DNA of 64,000 nt from Syngnathus acus (taxonomy: Eukaryota; Chordata; Actinopteri; Syngnathiformes; Syngnathidae): NCBI RefSeq assembly GCF_901709675.1, contig NC_051091.1, forward strand, positions 11,628,967 through 11,692,966, read 5' to 3'. The notes beneath the pieces were generated by a model, which worked only from the letters and a program-made list of their open reading frames with translations, was not told the DNA's origin and did not search any database. Shown here piece by piece: positions 1-10,880 of this stretch. The position numbers and the translations under genes are program-made. The stretch's first letter is position 1. Each line of letters begins with the position of its first letter.

Positions 1-1202
1 TGATGATGAGCAGGTTTAAAAAAACAAACTGCAATTGTAAGCATTAGATGTCAGATGCTTTGAGAAAACACCACTGTAAGGAAGAAGGCTTAAACAGACT
101 GTACGCTCAGTGTGGGAGCAGCAGTCTGCCTCCACCGATTAGGTTGAAGTTGAGTGATAAAGGGGACAGAGAAAAAGATAGGACATTGCAGGGCTCGGCA
201 AACGTTTGCATACAAGGTCCAAATTTGATTTAAAATGGACTGATGGGATGCGTCATTTATAATTGAGGAAAATATAAAAGTACACAAAATATGAAACCGG
301 TGCGTTTGAGTTATCCAGCGTCACAGAGCGAGCTTATGTAACTTTTTGGGAAAATACTTTCCTGTTTCATTCAGTCAACATGAAATCAAAAGGAGAGGAA
401 TTTACGTCACTCATCTAGTCCAATTAGGATCTCAGATTGTTGGAGATGTAACAATTTCAACAGATTTCCCCGCGTTTTGTAAATATGTTAGGGATGGTGT
501 AATATCGTGCCCAATTAGACCGCCTCTTAATGACTTAAAAAAAAAAAAAAGATTGGGGTTAAATCCCACATCAAAGATGTTTCCTTCTGAAATTTTTTTT
601 CAAAGCACCTTGATCTTCAAAAATTGTTCTCGGGCAGCAACGGTTGATGCCTAATTGCTTTTAAAAGATCTTAAACTGCATCCAGCCGGAGGTGCTTGGA
701 GGTAGACAGTGGCATGAAAACCAGACCTCAAATCTCAATTTAATTAGTGTCAGTATGGTCCACCTTGCCAGCAAAAGTACGGGTCAGGCAAAGTTCATTC
801 CACATCAAACCAACATTGCGCATATGACAGTCTTGACTTGATTTTGTTTGAGCGAAATTTAGTCAAATACAAGATGGGTGTGTTGCGTCAGATGTGTCAG
901 CCCCTTACCACAAGCATCTCGCTGACGCGCGCATTCAACTCAGCTCGATTATTTGCAGTGAAGAGGCTCAATGGGAGCGCTGTTATGTTCATTTACATCA
1001 GCAGAGTGCATTACACATAGCAACACAATCTATAATTTATCATCAATTAGCGTGGCGGCTAGCAGGCTTCCCCCCCTTATGTAGCACTTTCTGCCCACTG
1101 ATTCTGAGCTGCCTTTCTCACTCTCTTGATGACCCCTTTCTATTTTATTCTGCTTTTCTGTCTTTTTCACCCTCCTTCGACCCCCTCCCCTCAATCCTCT
1201 AG
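1..1202 (+). other. mars1 intron (3' part), no other gene seen
   Basis: This stretch lies upstream of the first recognisable mars1 exon and is best read as the 3' part of a mars1 intron. It ends in a pyrimidine-rich tract and an acceptor AG at 1201-1202. The short ORFs here have no recognisable similarity and no splice structure. Earlier mars1 exons (catalytic domain) lie outside the window to the left. Confidence 0.7.
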
Positions 1203-4092
1203 AGCCGCCATGTTTGTTTCAAAGTTCTTTGATGGCTGTGTGCCTGCGATGGAGCTGCTGCAGGAAGATAAGAAGCTCCTGGCTTTAGTGGGCTGGGAGC
1301 TGCAGCAGTACATACAACTCATGGACAAAGTCAAGTAAGACCACTTGAATTATATTCTGTACATTCAATATGGCACGAGTGTCTGCTTTTCCTAGTATGT
1401 TTAGTTTTATGATGTTTGAACGTGTGATGGAGAACCTTTTTTGCGTGTGGATATTTCACCAGAATCCGTGATGCCCTGAAGCACATCCTCAGCATCTCTC
1501 GCCATGGCAACCAGTACATCCAAGTTAATGAACCCTGGAAGAAGATCAAGGGGGGAGATGCAGAATGGTGAGATTTTGATGGCCAACTTGAGCCAAACTC
1601 TGTCTGTGTCTGTAATGTCATGCAGGGTTGGACAAATTTGCATATACAGTGCATTTGAGACTCCTTGCTTTGAATCAAGATACAGAAATTGACCATCACT
1701 CACCTTTTTTTGCATACACACTCATTCAGTCACATTCTAATATCCTCCTGGGATTGTGAAATTCAATTTTGGGGGGCCGGTAATAAGAAACTATCGTTCC
1801 CCCTCAGGCAGCGTGCAGGCACCGTCACTGGCGTGTCCATCAACGTCGCCTGCTTGCTGTCCGTCATGCTGCTGCCCTACATGCCAGCGGTTAGCCGAAC
1901 CATCAGGGATCAACTCAATGCACCGGACTCTTGCGTCAGTGCCATGTTGCGTGGCACAGGCGCCTTCACACGCGTCCTTGATGCCGGCCACCGCATTGGC
2001 ACTGTGAGTACAAGTGCACAGTACACTTTTATACTGACTATAATATATTGTATGTGCCCACACTAGTCTAAAGATATAAAATAAAATATCTAAATAAATA
2101 ATTAGTTACAAGCTGCTCACACACTCTCAAAATGCTTCAACACCATGCCCCGCCCACTTTTGATGTTGTAGGCAAGACAGCTTGGCAATTCAATGTTGGC
2201 AATCTGTCAAGGATACCTGCTCCCGATTGGGGGAATTTCCTTGGAGGCGTTCATCAAAGTACAAGTCCTGGCATTTGCTCGAAATGGCTCCTTCAAACCA
2301 AAATGGCTGACTCCTGTTCACATTTGAGCATGTCTTTGAAAATTGTTTGTGCATCCTCTTTTGATAGACGTGACGGCTTTAACTGGTTTTGGTTGAATTC
2401 AGAGTTGTACCACCTTTATTGATGTTTTTCTTTTAATAAGAATTCATTTTACATCTCAGGCTGATTCTCCGTTTTAAATGACTCTTTCTTTCTTTCTTTC
2501 TCCCTTTCAGGTGAGCCCGTTGTTCCAGAAACTGGAGGTTGAGCAGATTGAAGCTTTGAAGAAGAGATTTGGTGGACAACAGGTATGTGATAACCAAGAA
2601 GCAGATTGACTCTTCTATTGAGGTGGAAAATAGCAAGTGATGATGTCAAGCCGTGCAAATGGGCCGGGCAGACGGAATACTCTCTTGCAGCATCTCTTTT
2701 CAAAAGTGATACACGGCAAATAGACAATAGCTGCTTTGTATTTTATGAATTCATGGGATAGATAAAGAATAATCCTTGTCTAAACCTTCTCGTCAACCGC
2801 CTTCATCTAGCCTGAAGATGAACCGGCAAAGAAAAAGGTACCGTTGGTGTTTGCTTGCGAAGCATCCACACGGGTGCTGTCACCGCCGATTACCGCATGC
2901 TTTGACTATTACTAGCAAATCATTTGAACGTTCCCTTATCACCGTGAGTCCAGTGCGTCCCCACGTCTGTTCATTCATCAGCCGCTCGTGAAATCCCGTA
3001 GACACTTTGACTGAGAAGCGCTATTGTCTGAAATTAAGTCAGTCGTCTCTTTGAAACAACACGCCGTATGTTCCGATTGCACCCTCAGACACCGACTCAA
3101 AATGCTGCCAGCCCTCATTCGGCCGCTACCCTGCCCACCCCTGCGATGGACGTGAACGCTGGAGCCGACCCGGAGAAAGCCCGGCAGCTGACGCAGGCTG
3201 TGGCTGAGCAGGTAGCCCTGCTGATACATTTATTAATACCAAATCCTACACACCATGGTTGCCCAGTTTTTCTAGGTCAGGGTAAAATTAGAAATTGACT
3301 CAAATGTACTAAAATAGGGTGTCCCCCATAAATGTATTAACTCTCTGAGTACTCATACACTATTATTTTGATTTGGATGTTTACAGACATTGATACAAGA
3401 TTAGTGAATTTAAGAAATTATTTTGAATAATGGAGAACTGTCTTCTCCTTCCTATCCCTCGGTCCCGTTCAGGGTGAATTTTTTGGGGTGTAACATTGTA
3501 TAATGTATATGCCAAAGCATCGGCTGAGCTCAACATGATTATGAATGAGTAGATTTACTGTAAGAATGGGTGGGCCCTTAGTTTTTTTAAAATTAATGAC
3601 AGATTAATATTATGTAACTATCAATCCAACTCATAGCAAATCAAAGTGCTATTCAGTTGTTTTTAATAGACTACATATATCTATTAATATCTTGTAAATG
3701 AATGCCTCTCGGTGCTTGTTTCATAATGATCTAATGAAATTGTATTTATAGTTCAGATAACAGATGGATGGTTGGATGGACAGATTTTTGGTTTTGCTTC
3801 GTACACGGTAGGTAATGTTAATGGAGAGATGGAAATGGAAGTTTGCATGTGATATATGCAAACAACTAGGAAGTTAAATATTTGGTCTTTGCAAATTTTT
3901 TTTTTTTTTTTAATTTAGCCGCGTTGTCTTTTTCTTTGTCAGGGAGAAAAGGTGCGAGCCCTGAAAGCTCAGAAGGCCGAAAAAGCGGCGATTACAGCTG
4001 AGGTGTCCAAACTGTTGGAGCTGAAGAAACAGTTGACTCTGGCAGAGGGCAAGAGCCCTGAACCCACACCTGTCAAGGGCAAGAAAAAGTGA
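1203..4092 (+). CDS. mars1: Cytosolic methionyl-tRNA synthetase, C-terminal exons (partial)
   Basis: Charges initiator and elongator tRNA(Met) with methionine in the cytosol and belongs to the multi-synthetase complex. Seven coding exons are visible: 1203-1334, 1463-1567, 1808-2003, 2511-2582, 2811-2837, 3089-3211 and 3943-4092 (stop TGA 4090-4092). All have GT-AG borders and the phases add up. The first exon reads [11 protein letters not shown] (human AGMFVSKFFGG). The second contains [16 protein letters not shown] and the third RAGTVTG and SVMLLPYMP, all hallmarks of the helical anticodon-binding domain. The 27-nt exon 2811-2837 encodes the charged linker PEDEPAKKK. The last two exons encode a WHEP domain ([13 protein letters not shown], then [13 protein letters not shown] and [10 protein letters not shown]), a vertebrate C-terminal appendage, ending in KGKKK. 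The catalytic N-terminal part lies outside the window. Next to convergent ddit3, as in mammals. Confidence 0.96.
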
Positions 4093-4102
4093 GACATGCG
4101 AG

Positions 4103-4139
<37 letters not shown>

Positions 4140-4590
4140 CAACCAGTGGAGGTGGTTAGCAGTAAAAGGGGGGGGGGGGAAATGATCGGAAGTGCGATAG
4201 CAGGAGATGGGGAACAAGATGTACATGGCGAGATGAGGATGTTAGCCAAAGGCAAAGCCGTGACGGGATCTGAGACAATGCGTTGTTGGCACCGAGGGCT
4301 AATGAAATGCTAGCGAGGCCGGCGGGGAAACGAAAACACACAAAGGGAGCCAAATGAATTCTGTTACAGAATGGAGGGATTTGGGAAAAATCCCTACACC
4401 AAGAGAAACTGATTTGATACTCTCACTGCGATACATTGAGCGTACCACGTTCGACTCGCAAGGTGCGCGCTTTAGTGTTTTTATACATCGTTTTAAAAAA
4501 AAAAAAACTTATGAACAGCTGAAAATATGGCCGCTACTTAACTTCCTGTCACTCATGTGCACATAATAAAAATAAAAACATGTATTAAGA
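4093..4590 (+). terminator. mars1: mars1 3'UTR with poly(A) signal
   Basis: The 3'UTR begins after the TGA and contains a 29-nt A tract (about 4108-4136) and an 11-nt G run (about 4171-4180). The first canonical AATAAA is at 4565-4570, followed by A-rich sequence, so cleavage is expected near 4580-4595. The A tract is genomic and could cause internal oligo-dT priming. The end position is inferred. Confidence 0.65.
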
Positions 4591-4603
4591 AAATGAATTT
4601 TCT

Positions 4604-4609
4604 TTTATT
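4604..4609 (-). terminator. ddit3: ddit3 poly(A) signal (AATAAA on minus strand)
   Basis: TTTATT on the plus strand reads AATAAA on the ddit3 strand, about 730 nt after the ddit3 stop codon. Cleavage is expected near 4575-4595. That nearly coincides with the expected mars1 cleavage site, so the two transcripts end back to back or overlap by only a few bases. Confidence 0.6.
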
Positions 4610-5337
4610 GCAAATTTGGGATTACAGTGATGTATTAGAAATACTAACGTACAGAAAAAAAAAACCATGCATTATCCATGTAGAATAAACAATTTAGGTG
4701 ACATTCTGAATAAGAAAGTAGAAAGGAACTGTACACATTTGTACAGTAAACGTTTTTAGCGTAATATAAAAATAGCATGTGGAAATACCACAAATAAGTC
4801 ACCTGTAGAAAGTTTAGCTGGGCCCAAGTTTGCAACTTTCTGTATTTTAAATACACATACAGACAAGCGACGGCTTATAGAAAAAGCAAAAAACAAAAAT
4901 GGTTCGATTCTCAAAGCGAGGGGACATATTCAAAACATTCCTGAGCTCCTCTCTACAAATGGGGGCAAATAATCTCTGCTAGCCATATTGCAGCCCTTTT
5001 AATGAGGAGTTACAATTTATTGCAAAGTGGCAGGAAGGGACAACAACGGAATACCCTCAACTGAATTCCTTTCTATCCAACATACAAATCAAACTTTTCC
5101 TAAAGGTTGTTACAAACCTTGCGATCTCTGATATGCAATTAAGAGCTTGCTGTTCTTTTGCATTTCACATTCTTTGTCTTTCCAGTTTGCCGCAGTCATG
5201 TCGCAGCTTTTTCTTTCACTCTGCCTTGACTTTCATCATCTTTTCCAAACATCTTAAAAATCTCTTTGGTTTTCATACCTTCTGGCCTAAGGAGCATGCA
5301 CACGCAGACCTTTTCTTCTTCACTTCTGTCTACAAGA

Positions 5338-7106
5338 TCATTTCCTGGTGTTGACAAGTCTCTCGATGAGGGCTCGCCGCGTGCGCTGCACCTCCTCGCC
5401 CAGCCTTTCGATCTCCGCTTTCAAGCGCTCGTTCTGCTCCGTCAGCTCCTGCACTTTCCTTTCGTTCTCTTGCTCCCTCTCCTTGCGACTCTTTTTGGCA
5501 GACAAGTACGACGTTGACGCGCGTTGCTGAGACTGGGAAGAGGCGCTGGGGGACGAGGCGGCGCCGTCAGGCCCCTCGCCCCTCTGCCGCTTGCCCAGGC
5601 GCGAAGGCGAGTAGATGGACGGGGATGAGACGGGTGACGACGGGGAAGAGCAGTGCTGAGAAGGCGACTGCGAGGCGGAGGACGAGGAGTAGGATGGCGA
5701 ATCAGGGACGCAGGGCAACTCTTCCTCGCTGGCTGATGGAGATGCTGGATGGACGCAGTTAACCTGCTGCTGCTGGTGGTGATGGGGATGGTGGTGATGA
5801 TGGTGGTAATAATAACCACCGCTCGAATCCAGCATTCCTCCTTCACTCAGGAACTCAAAGAACTCGGGGGGCAGCAGGTCACCGTCGCCGCTTCTCGCCT
5901 CTGTTTTCCGCTCTTCTGTCGGAGTCAAGCAGGACGAGGAGGAAGATGAAGTGTGATGCAGAGGCTGGGCGTTGTGGATCTGCTCCGTCGCCCTCTGGAC
6001 ACCCTCTCCCCAAGTCTGACCTCCGTCCGTCAGCCACGTCAGGGAGCAACTCTCCAGAACATCCAGGAACTCCGGCTCCTTCTGTAAGTACAAAGCATAA
6101 AATTTGACGTCATTCTACTCCATCCTTGTCCAAACAACGGCCCCGGAGGGCATTTGACATCCCACTGCGTGATTTTTATTGGCCTGCCACATATTCTAAT
6201 TCCACATTCAAAGATAGCCCACAATTGTTTAACATTTACTCTCGTTTGTTAACAGATCAATGTTACTAAACATGACACTTTGGATATTAAGATGTTAAAA
6301 AATAATACATTTTTTGAAATATTTTACGCTTAAAATACAGCTTTTATTTAAATTTTACAAAAATCTTTTTTTCTTTAATGGTATAACACATTTGTTTTTT
6401 TTGTTTTATGTCACAAATAACGGCTTTGTCACCATTATCACCAAATGGAGATTTGCGCCCCCCCCCTTTTTTTTGTAAGTGTTTAGCATTTTAACATAGG
6501 ACACATTTAGTATCGTTAGGCTAGAGACTTAATTGTATTTTTAACTTTGTGTTGGAATAATGAAAAAAAATTACCTACATCTTGGCTTAAATTTGTGGGT
6601 TTTCTTTGTGTAGATTCTCAGCCATCCGCAAAGATTGAACTGTCTCGTTTGTTGAATGTATCTTCTTAAAAAATAGGCAATTATCATTATTACACAAATG
6701 TTTAAGTATGTTTCATAAATTCAATATTAAACCAGCTGCCCTCACAACCTAACCCTGCATACGCAATAAAAAAAAAAAAAAAATAGATGGATTATTTCCT
6801 CAGTGGCCACCCTCCGCCGCCGCCTATCCTTGTATTTGATGCCTGGGTGAAAATCTTGGTCACCATTGTTCCACAAGTAACATGCAGATATTCAGTTTTG
6901 TTTCTTCATTGTGTGTGACCAGCCAGGTCCCTACGGTTTCAGCTACTGACCTCGCTGTACGAGGGGGCGCGCGCCAGCTTTGCCCCTCCCGCGTCCGAGC
7001 CCAGGATGTCTTGCAGGTCCTCATACCACGCCTCCAACTCTGCGCCACACAGCGGCCCCACACCGGGGGGGTACGGCGGGGGCAGATGCAGCCACTCGGC
7101 AGTCAT
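5338..7106 (-). CDS. ddit3: CHOP / DNA damage-inducible transcript 3, bZIP factor of the stress response
   Basis: Nuclear C/EBP-family bZIP protein that dimerises with C/EBP and ATF partners and drives apoptosis in the integrated stress response. Two coding exons: 6951-7106 (ATG at 7104-7106, 52 codons, donor GAG|gtcagt) and 5338-6081 (acceptor ttacag|AAG, stop TGA 5338-5340), giving 299 aa. Exon 1 carries [16 protein letters not shown], matching human [16 protein letters not shown]. Residues about 248-261 form the basic region ([14 protein letters not shown]). The zipper follows ([21 protein letters not shown]), matching the human NERLKQEIERL and RRALIDRMVN. The start is set by the human-like position just upstream of LEAWYEDL; upstream in-frame sequence belongs to the 5'UTR and intron. 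Oddity: longer than the 169-aa human protein, mainly through a Ser/Pro/Glu-rich middle with a His/Gln run at about 142-158. Tail-to-tail with mars1. Confidence 0.96.
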
Positions 7107-8980
7107 CTTGCCAGTCAACTCGCAACGCACTCCACACTCGGTCACACGCTTCAAATGGGACCTGACGGCACGAGAGAAAGAAAGCACAATGGTGAAATGG
7201 CAAGTTTGCTACTTTTGGAATTCAAGTGGGAATAATTTGAGTGTGTGAATTCAAAAGTGAATTTAATTGAGGCGATACGTAGTTGTGACAAGATGAAAAT
7301 GCATTTAAAGAAATCTGAATTCAAAGTAAATTGAACTACATTTTTTTATTAAAGATGCAGAAAGACTTACTTTTAAGATAAATCTGAGCTTAAAATTACA
7401 AAATATGAAAAAATACACCAGCACAAAGTTAGGTCAATTACGGGTAATTTGAAACTTAAAAGCTACACTGATTAGAAAATGCACATTCAATTCAAAAGAA
7501 ACCAGCAAAAACAAAAATCAAACATTTGTTAAAAATTCAAAATGTTAAAAACTTGACAAGCATTCAAGTAAAATGATATTGAACATTAAAGCTACATTAA
7601 TGAATAGTTAAAATGCAAATGTATAAACTACATACGCACGTCACCGTCAAATCAAATTGAAAATTAAAGCGTATATGAACTTGTAAAATGTACACTATGT
7701 CTAAATAAAATGGGAAAACAATTGTCAACTTCATTAGAGAAGCATAAATTTACCTTTAGAAGGACTCCCTTAATCAAGTCTGCAAATCGGTTTGAGATAT
7801 TTTTCCCCTACAAATCTGGAAGAAAAAAGGGTTAAAGTTTGCTTTAATAACTGGCAAGAAAAAAGACAACTTTATGTAATCAAAGGCAAGACGTTCTTAA
7901 CCTGAACGCTACACAAAGACCGAGCGGCTCTCCACTGCGCCCCCTGCGCTCCAAAGCGCGAAACAACACGCTTCGTAATCGATAAACAAGATGAGAACAA
8001 CGGTGATGAGGCTTTGATTTCAACCTCACAGCCGTGACAGTCGTTTCTCTCGCTCGCCTTTAACGTGAGTTAAAACCACAACCGAAAAACTCACCAATAA
8101 AACCGAGATAATTAGATTTTTTTGGTGATATGCTTAAAAGAAATGATTTTACTTTAGATGACATTCCATTTTGACGCTGCCAAAAAATGACACCAAATTC
8201 CCGTGTCCTCCACAGGGCGGCATGTCATTTTAGTGACTTTCAATTGTTACATTCTTTAGTTGCGTTAAAAATGCCATAAAGGTATTTAATTTTTGATTTT
8301 GTCAAGTTCTGTTGAATTGACCGCTTTACGAGCCAAGACAATTACGTCATGGAAAGAAAAGAAAAAAAACGTAGTGGTTCAATGGGCAAAACTAAAGAAA
8401 ACGCCAAGACGGAAAAAAAATCGGCAAAGTCGAAAAGTTTAATTTTAGTGAGTTAGGCGACAACATTGAAATATTTAATTTTAGTATATTGAAATACTTA
8501 ATTTTAGTAAGTTTCAAAGTTGTTTGTTAATGACGTTTGCTTTGAAATCAATCAGATGAAATATACTTTGCAATTGTCACAACATTTCTCAAGTATGAAT
8601 GACATGCACAAGTATAATTAATTGTCTCTTCAAGTGACTCATGCGATCGCACGTCAAAGTTCAAACTTGGCGAGTCTGCGACACCTCCTAAAAAAATAGC
8701 AGTCTTGTATAATGTAAATAGTGACGATTGCAATAAATGTCATTCTAAAAATATATCATTTTTTTAACCGGCAAAAAAAGTTTTCCCCGTTAAATTTGGT
8801 ACGTCGCCAAGATTTGGGAGAAAAAAAACCTTTAAAAAACAACTAAACGTCAAAGGTTGTCACTTACCCTTTTCCTTTTATTTGTTCGCCGTCTCGACTG
8901 TCGCTGGTTCGAATGTAGATGTTTTAGTGAGAATGGATGATGGCTCATGTTAACCATTGTTCAACACTTGACAGCCGAAT
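7107..8980 (-). other. ddit3: ddit3 5'UTR exons
   Basis: Reading on the minus strand, exon 1 runs from an inferred start near 8980 (about 30 nt after the TATA box) to 8868, with donor AGG|gtaagt. Exon 2 is 7754-7815 (acceptor tcttccag, donor AAAG|gtaaat). The leader continues in 7107-7161 (acceptor gccgtcag at 7162-7163) directly into the coding exon. This gives a four-exon gene with the start codon in exon 3, the same architecture as human DDIT3. The remainder of the span, 7162-7753 and 7816-8867, is AT-rich intron with no other gene seen. Confidence 0.7.
7774..8957 (-). CDS. ddit3: ddit3 upstream ORF (uORF), spliced across two leader exons
   Basis: A 43-codon ORF starts at ATG 8955-8957, runs 30 codons in frame to the exon-1 donor at 8868, and continues with exon 2 (7815 to 7774), ending in TGA at 7774-7776. 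It begins MVNMS, with a second in-frame ATG at codon 4. It then has QRQS at codons 18-21 followed by a basic stretch (RRR...KRKR). The human CHOP uORF begins MLKMS, also with Met at 1 and 4, contains QRQS and a basic second half, and represses CHOP translation until eIF2alpha is phosphorylated. The peptide similarity is modest, but position, double start and exon split agree. Function is inferred from the mammalian case. Confidence 0.65.
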
Positions 8981-9007
8981 GTGCTTAAACGGAAATTCCC
9001 GGCAGCG

Positions 9008-9013
9008 TTTATA
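9008..9013 (-). promoter_or_regulatory. ddit3: ddit3 TATA box
   Basis: TATAAA on the minus strand, within CTTATAAACG, about 50 nt upstream of the uORF start codon. It predicts transcription start near 8980. Confidence 0.65.
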
Positions 9014-9060
9014 AGGAGCGAGGCCAACCGAACTATGTCAGGCGACGCGGGCCTACCGTG

Positions 9061-9068
9061 TGACGTCA
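9061..9068 (-). promoter_or_regulatory. ddit3: CRE / ATF site in ddit3 promoter
   Basis: Perfect palindromic TGACGTCA about 50 bp upstream of the TATA box. This is the consensus for CREB/ATF and ATF6-type bZIP dimers. CCAAT boxes lie at 9089-9093 and 9131-9135 (reading CCAAT on plus, ATTGG on the ddit3 strand). A full ERSE (CCAAT-N9-CCACG) was looked for and not found. Confidence 0.55.
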
Positions 9069-9294
9069 ATGTGTGGCGTACAAACGGGCCAATTAGAAGC
9101 ACGCAAGGAATCCGTTTTCCTTGACGACATCCAATGAGGGTGGCAGAGATTCGAGCAGGAAGGTCGGCTCTGGTTTGGCGAGCAAGGTTGAGTGCGCTCC
9201 CCATTGTCTGTATAGTTTGTACGAGGCGCAGTTGTGATGCAGTCATAAGACGGCCAGGACGAATTTGGGGCGTAAGGGAGTCACATGAAAGGAA

Positions 9295-9303
9295 TGATGC
9301 AAT
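9295..9303 (-). promoter_or_regulatory. ddit3: C/EBP-ATF response element (CARE / amino-acid response element) of ddit3
   Basis: On the ddit3 strand this reads ATTGCATCA, the exact core of the composite element in the human CHOP promoter through which ATF4 induces CHOP under amino-acid starvation or ER stress. It lies about 315 bp upstream of the inferred start, a similar distance to the mammalian element. Occupancy is not shown by sequence. Confidence 0.7.
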
Positions 9304-10734
9304 GCTTGGCAACCAGTTTCTAGCTGGGGATAACACCGGCGGAATCCGAACATGTTTTATTAAATAGCATTGCCTCGAACAAAAAATACATCTAAAAATA
9401 TACATATATGCACGGCGAGCCAATGTCGAAGAATTGTCGTTTGATATTTAAAGCCGTGACGTTCCACGCCCACTCATCTTTTTGATTTTCTACGTCACAT
9501 ACGAAAAAATGGTACTAGTAAACACGAGTGGCTTGTATCGAGTGGACCATTCGGCTTTTGTATTGTCTCAGAAGATGGACGTGTAAACAACACACGTTTG
9601 GAGCTTTAAATCTTCGTCACGTCGCGGGAACGCGCGCTTCGGATAACTTCCGGAATGGTATCAAAACAAGCGGCCACGCGCCTTTTTCAACTCAGAACGA
9701 CGAAACTCGTACTCGCTGTGATGATATATTAGTTTTGTGGATATTCAACTGGCGTTTCAGTTATTGTATTCAGTTTATACTTTTTTGAATGATTTGCAAT
9801 AAATTTCTTGAATTAAAAAAAAAAAGACAGACAGACTCCTAAATCACTGCCAACTCAAGAAAAAGCAGATAATCGGGCAATAAGAGGAAGACTGGCCAAG
9901 CCAATCACCAATCTTAAACCCAAGAGAGCATGCATTATGTCTGCTTAAAGGGAGACTGAATGATAATCTCATTTTATAATTATTCCCACGCGCGCACACA
10001 CATAAATTAAGTGCAAAGACAGACATTTAATCTAAAATGAAAGATGAAATCACTTATGAAGATAATTCAGTGTAACCCCATAGTACTGATTTGACTAAAT
10101 TTGTAAAAAAAAATCACCCTTTCTCATAATTCTTCCCTACCTTGTTGCTTTCTTTTCCTGCATTCTGTTGCTTTTATTTCTTCCCCTCTTTTAAGATGAA
10201 GGCAGCTGCTTGGGGGCTGTACCCTTCCTTTCTTTCATCCTTCATTATTTTTCTCCTTTCTCCCTCTCATCCTCCCTTTGCACCTTTTGTCTGTTATCCT
10301 ACCTTTATTTCCCTCCTTTCATTAGTTCCCTCGTTCATCTTTCTTTTCACCCTTCTGGTCTTTCCTTCCCTGGTCTTTCCTTACTTTCTTCTTTACTTCA
10401 TTCTCCATTGTCCCAGAGCTGTAAAGTATAAACAAATATGATGAAACAATCTGACAAATGTTTATTGTTCTGTAGCACTTGTGGGGTAAATGCTTTTATA
10501 AGTAGGAGTGAATTATGTGGTGGTCCTCAGGCCGTAGGTTGTCTTAACAATCATAGTTTTGTGATTATCTCCACAACTCTTTGGTTGCGTAGGTATTTTA
10601 AATAGGGGGATAAATAAACGTCCAAGGATAATAGTCACGTTGCATCATACACGCGTGTCAAAGAGTTTATCTACTAAGTTCTAGGACAGTTTTGGTAACA
10701 AAGCGTCACGTAAACAAGACGTCCACACCCTATA

Positions 10735-10880
10735 ACCCGGTGCGCGCCAGGCAAATCTAAAGCCGTGCGCGTTCACGTGGCGGCGGCGGCGGCGCGCGCG
10801 CACGGCCCCCTCATAGCAACAGCGGCGAGCAGCGAATCGCGAGCTCAAACACTTGTCTCCAGGACCGGCTTACAGCACCG
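10735..10880. promoter_or_regulatory. CpG-rich island of unknown role
   Basis: A short, very GC- and CpG-rich patch (GGCGGCGGCGGCGGCGCGCGCGCAC core near 10780-10804) in otherwise AT-rich DNA. Such patches often mark promoters, but no recognisable first exon follows on either strand. It could be a distal element, an unannotated non-coding transcript start, or a remnant of a lost gene. Confidence 0.35.

Noticed and set aside
8950-9423. 157-codon minus-strand ORF over the ddit3 promoter
   Set aside because: It spans the TATA box, CRE and CARE of ddit3 and has no recognisable domain. It is a chance frame in GC-richer promoter DNA.
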